DNA from: Streptomyces sp. NBC_01446
Lineage (GTDB): Bacteria > Actinomycetota > Actinomycetes > Streptomycetales > Streptomycetaceae
Assembly: GCF_026340095.1 (NCBI RefSeq)
Contig: NZ_JAPEPO010000001.1
Span: 4,228,501 to 4,292,500 of the forward strand
Length of the DNA stretch: 64,000 nucleotides
Direction of reading: 5' to 3'
This document shows positions 59,645 through 64,000 of this stretch, in pieces. Position 1 is the stretch's first letter, and each line of letters begins with the position of its first letter. Under the pieces are notes generated by a model. It had not been told where the DNA came from. It worked only from the letters and a program-made list of their open reading frames with translations, and did not search any database. The translations under genes and the position numbers were made by a program.

Positions 59645-61069
59645 ATGCCGAAGACTGCTTCTTCCCGGGGGACGGCCCCGGAAGTCCCGCGTACGCGCGT
59701 CCTCGTCGTAGGGGGCGGCTATGTCGGGATGTACACCGCCCTGCGCCTCCAGCAGAAACTCAAACCGGAACTGAGAAGCGGCCGGACCGAGATCGTCGTC
59801 GTCACCCCCGACCCGTACATGACCTACCAGCCGTTCCTGCCCGAGGCCGCCGCCGGATCCATCTCGCCGCGCCACGTCGTCGTGCCGCTGCGCCGCGTCC
59901 TCGGCCGCTGTCGCGTCATCGTCGGCGAGGTCACGTCCGTCGACCACAGCAAGCGCACCGCCACGTTCACCACCCTGGCCACCGAGGAGGAGGGCACGGG
60001 CGCCGTCGAGATCACGTACGACGAACTCGTCCTGGCCCCCGGCTCCGTCTCGCGCACCCTGCCCGTGCCGGGACTCGCCGACCACGGCATCGGCTTCAAG
60101 ACCGTCGAAGAGGCCATCGGGCTGCGCAACCACGTCATCGAACAGCTGGACATCGCCTCCTCGACCCGCGACCCCGCCATCCGCGACGCGGCCCTCACCT
60201 TCGTCTTCGTAGGGGGCGGTTACGCCGGTGTGGAGGCACTCGGCGAACTCGAGGACATGGCCCGCTACGCCGCGGGTTACTACCACAACGTCACCGCGGA
60301 CGACCTGAAATGGATCCTCGTCGAGGCCAGCGACCGCATCCTCCCCGAGGTCGGTGAGGAGATGGGCCGCTACACCGTCAGCGAACTGCGCCGCCGCAAC
60401 ATCGACGTACGCCTGCGGACGCGGCTCGAATCCTGCGAGGACCGGGTCGCCGTCCTCGACGACGGCTCCCGCTTCCCGACCCGCACCGTCGTGTGGACCG
60501 CGGGCGTCAAACCCCACCCCGTGCTCGCCGCGACCGACCTGCCGCGCAACGAACGCGGCCGCCTCAAATGCACCGCCCAGCTCGCCGTCGACGGCGCCCC
60601 GCACGCGTGGGGCGCGGGCGACGCGGCAGCGGTCCCCGACATCACGGCCGGCGAGGAGGGCAAGGAATGCGCGCCCAACGCCCAGCACGCGGTGCGCCAG
60701 GCCAAAGTCCTCGGCGACAACGTCGCGGCCTCCCTGCGCGGCGAGCCCCTGACGGACTACGCGCACGCATACGTCGGCTCCGTCGCCTCGCTCGGCCTGC
60801 ACAAGGGTGTCGCCCACGTCTACGGGCGCAGGCTGAAGGGCTACCCTGCCTGGTTCATGCACCGCGTCTACCACCTGAGCCGGGTGCCGACCGTGAACCG
60901 GAAGGCCCGTGTCCTGAGCGAATGGATACTCTCCGGGCTCTTCAAGCGCGAGATCGTCTCCCTCGGCTCGCTCGAACGCCCTCGTGCGGAGTTCGAACTC
61001 GCTGCCGGGGGAAACCCACCCGGCAGCCCTCCGGCGAACCCGCCGCGGGACCCGAAGGGGTCGACCTGA
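59645..61069 (+). CDS. ndh: Type II NADH:quinone dehydrogenase
   Basis: A 474-residue single-subunit flavoprotein that oxidises NADH and reduces menaquinone at the membrane face. The FAD fold VLVVGGGYVGMYTALRL is near residue 20, and the NAD fold TFVFVGGGYAGVEALGE near 190. PEVGEEMGRYTVSELRRR, VVWTAGVKPHP and GAGDAAAVPD are further NDH-2 segments. The C-terminal basic/hydrophobic region serves membrane attachment, and the last 25 residues are Pro/Gly-rich. ATG 59645 has GGGGTGG upstream; ATG 59624 is an alternative. It is divergent from atrA. Confidence 0.92.
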   Translation: MPKTASSRGTAPEVPRTRVLVVGGGYVGMYTALRLQQKLKPELRSGRTEIVVVTPDPYMTYQPFLPEAAAGSISPRHVVVPLRRVLGRCRVIVGEVTSVDHSKRTATFTTLATEEEGTGAVEITYDELVLAPGSVSRTLPVPGLADHGIGFKTVEEAIGLRNHVIEQLDIASSTRDPAIRDAALTFVFVGGGYAGVEALGELEDMARYAAGYYHNVTADDLKWILVEASDRILPEVGEEMGRYTVSELRRRNIDVRLRTRLESCEDRVAVLDDGSRFPTRTVVWTAGVKPHPVLAATDLPRNERGRLKCTAQLAVDGAPHAWGAGDAAAVPDITAGEEGKECAPNAQHAVRQAKVLGDNVAASLRGEPLTDYAHAYVGSVASLGLHKGVAHVYGRRLKGYPAWFMHRVYHLSRVPTVNRKARVLSEWILSGLFKREIVSLGSLERPRAEFELAAGGNPPGSPPANPPRDPKGST

Positions 61070-61256
61070 CCGGACCGGGGAACTCCCCCTCAACCACCGG
61101 CGTCTGACGGATGTCAGTCCGGTCGGTCAGACTGGTCCATGACCCTGGCCGGCCCCAGACCGTGGGCGGACCGACCGCCACGTTGCCCTTCCCCGCTGCT
61201 CCCGGCCCCGGCCGGGCAGGGGAGCCCCCACCCGACCTCACGAGGCTTTCCCCATA

Positions 61257-62939
61257 GTGAACTTCACGCGCTGGAGCGCCCGGCTCCCCGGAACGCAGCG
61301 CCGCGCGGCAGCGCGGTCCGACCATGGCGTCTCCCAAAGCCAGCGAGGGGAAGGCGCCGTGCCCGCCGCCCGCCACGAACACGCTTCCGACGGCGACGCG
61401 CCCACGCCCGCCGCCGGCATCGACGAACTGCCCGCACGCGAGGTCCTCGACCGCATCCCCGCCCTCGTCGCCCTCGTCCACGGCCCCGACCACCGCATCG
61501 CGTACGTGAACGACGCGTACGTCGCGGCCTTCGGCGACCGCCCCACCGGCGCACCCGCGCGCGAGGCGCTGCCCGAGCTGGAGGAACTCGGCCTGCTGCC
61601 ACTGCTCGACCAGGTCCTGCGCAGCGCCAAGCCGCGCACGGTCAAGTCCCGCAAGGTGGCCGGCGGCCGCTCGTACACGTTCACCTGCACACCCGTGACG
61701 GTCCCGGCCGACGGCGCAGAGAGTGCGCACGAAGGGGCGGGCGGCTCCGGTGTGCTGGTCTTCGCGGCGGACGTCACCGACCACGCCGAGGCCGCCGAGC
61801 GGTTGCGCACCAGCGAGCGCCGCCAGCGCGAGACCGCCGTCACCCTCCAGCGCTCCCTCCTGCCCCAGGAGCTGGAACAGCCCGACGACCTGCGCATCGC
61901 GGCCACCTACCAGCCGGGCGGCACCGAGGCCGCGGTCGGCGGCGACTGGTACGACGTGATCACCCTCGGCGGCGGGCGCACCGCTCTCGTCATCGGCGAC
62001 GTCATGGGCCGCGGGGTGCGCGCCGCCGCCGTCATGGGCCAGCTGCGCACCGCCGTCCGCGCCTACGCCCGCCTCGACCTGCCGCCGCACGAGGTGCTCC
62101 AGCTCCTCGACGGCCTCGCCATCGAGATCGACGCCAACCAGATCGCCACGTGCGTCTACGCGGTCCATGACCCGAACGAGGGCCGCCTCGTGTACGCGTC
62201 GGCCGGACACCTCCCCATCCTCGTACGCGACGAGAGCGGCACGATCCACCGCGCGGAAGAGCCCACCGGGCCCCCGCTCGGCACCGGCGGCTGGCTGCAC
62301 GCCTCGGGATCGGTGCCGCTCGGCCCCGGATCGACCGCCGTCATGTACACCGACGGCCTGGTCGAACGCAGGGACGAGGACATCGACGAGGGCATCGCGT
62401 CCCTGGAGCGCGCGCTCGCCGGCGCCACCGGCACACCCCAGGTCGTGTGCGACCGCCTCATCCGCGCGGCAGGGGTCACCGCGGACCACGACGACGACGT
62501 GGCCGTCCTCGTCCTCCAGCACCCGGCGCGCACGGGACCCGACGGAGAGCTGTTCCGCAACGCCGCCCTTGAACTCCTCGGTGGCGTCGAAGCGGCCCCA
62601 CGCGCGCGTGCCTTCGCCTCCGGGGTACTCGCCAGCTGGCGCTTCTCGCCCGAGCTGCACGACCTGGGCGTCCTGGCCGCCAGCGAACTCGTCGCCAACT
62701 CGCTCCAGCACGGCACCCCGCCCATGCGCCTCAGGCTCCGCCGCACCGACCGCCGACTGATCATCGAGGTCACCGACGGCGACGACCACCTCCCGCGCCG
62801 CCGCCGCGCCGAACCCGCCGACGAGGCGGGCCGGGGCATCGCCATCGTCGCCACGATCGCCTCGAACTGGGGGTCACGGCGCACCCCGGGCGGCGGTAAG
62901 GCGGTCTGGTGCGAATTCGCCCTGCCGCGGACCCCGTAA
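61257..62939 (+). CDS. PAS - PP2C phosphatase - HATPase (RsbU/RsbW-like) fusion
   Basis: A 560-residue signalling protein. A PAS-like domain (residues about 60-180; VLDRIPALVALVHGPDHRIA, YVNDAYVAAFG) is followed by a short coiled linker and the PP2C/SpoIIE domain. Its metal sites are VGGDWYDVITL, VIGDVMGRGVRAAAVMGQLR and ADHDDDVAVLVL. A C-terminal HATPase_c domain of the RsbW type has LAASELVANSLQHGTPPMRL (N-box) and RGIAIVATIASNWG. One protein could thus both phosphorylate and dephosphorylate STAS-domain anti-anti-sigma factors. None is adjacent. GTG 61257 gives VNFTRWSARLPG. Confidence 0.9.
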   Translation: MNFTRWSARLPGTQRRAAARSDHGVSQSQRGEGAVPAARHEHASDGDAPTPAAGIDELPAREVLDRIPALVALVHGPDHRIAYVNDAYVAAFGDRPTGAPAREALPELEELGLLPLLDQVLRSAKPRTVKSRKVAGGRSYTFTCTPVTVPADGAESAHEGAGGSGVLVFAADVTDHAEAAERLRTSERRQRETAVTLQRSLLPQELEQPDDLRIAATYQPGGTEAAVGGDWYDVITLGGGRTALVIGDVMGRGVRAAAVMGQLRTAVRAYARLDLPPHEVLQLLDGLAIEIDANQIATCVYAVHDPNEGRLVYASAGHLPILVRDESGTIHRAEEPTGPPLGTGGWLHASGSVPLGPGSTAVMYTDGLVERRDEDIDEGIASLERALAGATGTPQVVCDRLIRAAGVTADHDDDVAVLVLQHPARTGPDGELFRNAALELLGGVEAAPRARAFASGVLASWRFSPELHDLGVLAASELVANSLQHGTPPMRLRLRRTDRRLIIEVTDGDDHLPRRRRAEPADEAGRGIAIVATIASNWGSRRTPGGGKAVWCEFALPRTP

Positions 62940-62952
62940 TCCGGACGGAGCC

Positions 62953-64000
62953 TCAGACGGACGCGGCCGCGGGCACCGGTTCTGCCGACGCCCCGCCCTC
63001 CGCCACGATCCGGCTCTTCGCCAGCGACGGCTGGTCCTGCACGGGCGACAGATGCCGCCCGAGCCGCACCGCGAGGAACGTGATCCCCAGCGAGAACAGC
63101 ACGAACGTCACGATGTACGGACCGTGCAGCGCGGCCCCCATGGGCCCGCCGACCGCCGGACCGACGGCCAGAGCGAGCTGCTTGACCAGCGCGAACGCCG
63201 AGTTGTACTGCCCGACCATCCCGGCCGGCGCCAGATCGGCGACCAGCGGGGCCACGGTCGGCGACAGCATCGCCTCACCGAGACCGAACAGCGCGTACGT
63301 CGAGATGAACGCGGCCGTCGCCATGGCCTGACTGCCGTGCCCGACGCCCGCGTACCCGGCCGCGAGCCACGCGATCGCCCACACGAGCCCGACCGCGGCG
63401 ATCACCCGGGACCGCCTGCGCCGCTCGACGAACTTCAGGACCGCGAACTGCGCGACCACGATCATCGCGGTGTTGGCGGCGAGCGCGATGCCCAGCGTCG
63501 ACGGGGAGATCCCGGCCGCCTCCACGCCGTACGCGCTCAGGCCCGACTCGAACTGCCCGTAGCAGGCGAAGAACAGCACGAACCCGAGAACGCACAGCTG
63601 CACCATCGCCCGGTGTCGCAGCAGCGCCCGCAGCCCGCCGCCCGTCCCGGAGCCACCCTTCGGCACCGCCCCGCCGATCGTCGGCGCGTACGGCATCCGC
63701 ACGAAACCCACGACCCCGGCGAGCACCAGGAACATCACGGCCTCGATACCGAAGAGCAGCGTGAAGCTCGACGGGCGGCTCTCGTCGACAATCTGGCCGC
63801 CGATGAGCCCGCCGATGCCCAGGCCGAGGTTCTGCAGGAAGAACTGCATGGCGAAGGCGCGCGTACGGGTGTCCGGCGTGGACGTCCACACGATCATCGT
63901 GGCGAGCGCCGGCTGGATCACCGCGGTGCCCGCACCGAGCACCGCCGCCGACAGGATCGCGGTCGTCTGAACGCCGGCGAGCCCCAGCCCGAGGGCACCG
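62953..64000 (-). CDS. MFS transporter, C-terminal part (5' end outside window)
   Basis: An open minus-strand frame from the window edge to the stop at 62953 (about 349 codons). It encodes about nine hydrophobic segments. FFLQNLGLGIGGLIGGQIVD near the start of the visible part and VGFVRMPYAP before a cytosolic loop fit the two-half MFS design; the second half has FFACYGQFESGLSAY and YNSAFALVKQLALAVGPAVGG. It is probably a DHA-type drug/metabolite exporter. The substrate is unknown. It is convergent with, and 13 bp from, the PP2C gene. Confidence 0.85.
   Translation of the reverse strand, partial: GALGLGLAGVQTTAILSAAVLGAGTAVIQPALATMIVWTSTPDTRTRAFAMQFFLQNLGLGIGGLIGGQIVDESRPSSFTLLFGIEAVMFLVLAGVVGFVRMPYAPTIGGAVPKGGSGTGGGLRALLRHRAMVQLCVLGFVLFFACYGQFESGLSAYGVEAAGISPSTLGIALAANTAMIVVAQFAVLKFVERRRRSRVIAAVGLVWAIAWLAAGYAGVGHGSQAMATAAFISTYALFGLGEAMLSPTVAPLVADLAPAGMVGQYNSAFALVKQLALAVGPAVGGPMGAALHGPYIVTFVLFSLGITFLAVRLGRHLSPVQDQPSLAKSRIVAEGGASAEPVPAAASV

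Overview
The window is a high-GC actinobacterial chromosome segment, almost certainly from Streptomyces. The coding DNA has very high third-position GC, many genes start with GTG, and developmental or regulatory genes typical of that genus are present: bldC, the TetR-type antibiotic regulator atrA, an AfsR/SARP-type regulator, an Lsr2 paralogue, DUF3073, and a one-piece ECF sigma factor with a surface domain. The gene order matches, from memory, the S. coelicolor core region running from dnaX (SCO4067) to the gene beyond ndh (about SCO4121). No phage, IS element, plasmid origin, CRISPR array or rRNA operon was seen.

Layout. (1) 1-20.2 kb: the end of dnaX, then most of the de novo purine pathway in separate transcription units (purD; purC; purS-purQ-purL; purF-purM). 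Between them lie a degenerate M48-like membrane protein, an N,N-dimethylformamidase-like protein, a mycothiol-dependent-isomerase/sterol-carrier-like protein and a META-domain lipoprotein. Between purC and purS is a minus-strand two-component system plus ABC-2 exporter (7.3-11.0 kb), bracketed by two apparently identical tRNA-Gly(GCC) genes. It is followed by a structurally deviant tRNA-Gly(UCC) and the Lsr2-like gene. (2) 20.2-30.5 kb: DUF3073, valine dehydrogenase (vdh), a conserved hypothetical gene, bldC, a DUF6274 microprotein, tRNA-Asp, the giant DEAH helicase HrpA, a membrane protein and a tRNA Glu-Asp-Phe cluster. (3) 30.7-47.3 kb: a membrane metallophosphoesterase, a small zincin, a lipoprotein, a DEAD-box RNA helicase with an RGD-rich repeat tail, an APC permease, tRNA-Lys, an MgtA-type P-ATPase with an upstream ORF, TerB, initiator tRNA, a membrane PP2C phosphatase, a c-di-AMP (ydaO) riboswitch controlling an M23 peptidase, an aldo/keto reductase, PrsW and TrmB. 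(4) 47.4-64 kb: L-2-hydroxyglutarate oxidase, a sporulation-associated TPR protein, an asparagine-synthase-like enzyme, a SARP-NB-ARC-TPR regulator, the sigma/anti-sigma/NPCBM fusion, divergent atrA and ndh, a PAS-PP2C-HATPase protein, and a partial MFS transporter.

How the genes work together. PurS, PurQ and PurL form the FGAM synthetase complex. They are translationally coupled by 4-bp overlaps, as are the histidine kinase with its response regulator and the ABC ATPase with its permease. Several genes have a TANNNT -10 box 6-7 nt before the start codon (purD, purF, prsW and others), which points to leaderless mRNAs. Peptidoglycan and envelope functions recur: the c-di-AMP-controlled M23 hydrolase, the possible cell-wall tRNA-Gly, the NPCBM sigma factor, PrsW and the Mg2+ pump.

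The most noteworthy items are the sigma factor that carries its own zinc-finger, membrane and carbohydrate-binding modules; the unusual tRNA-Gly(UCC); the palindrome cluster in the atrA-ndh spacer; the upstream ORF overlapping the mgtA-like start; and the perfect operator-like palindrome in front of the ABC/two-component operon.
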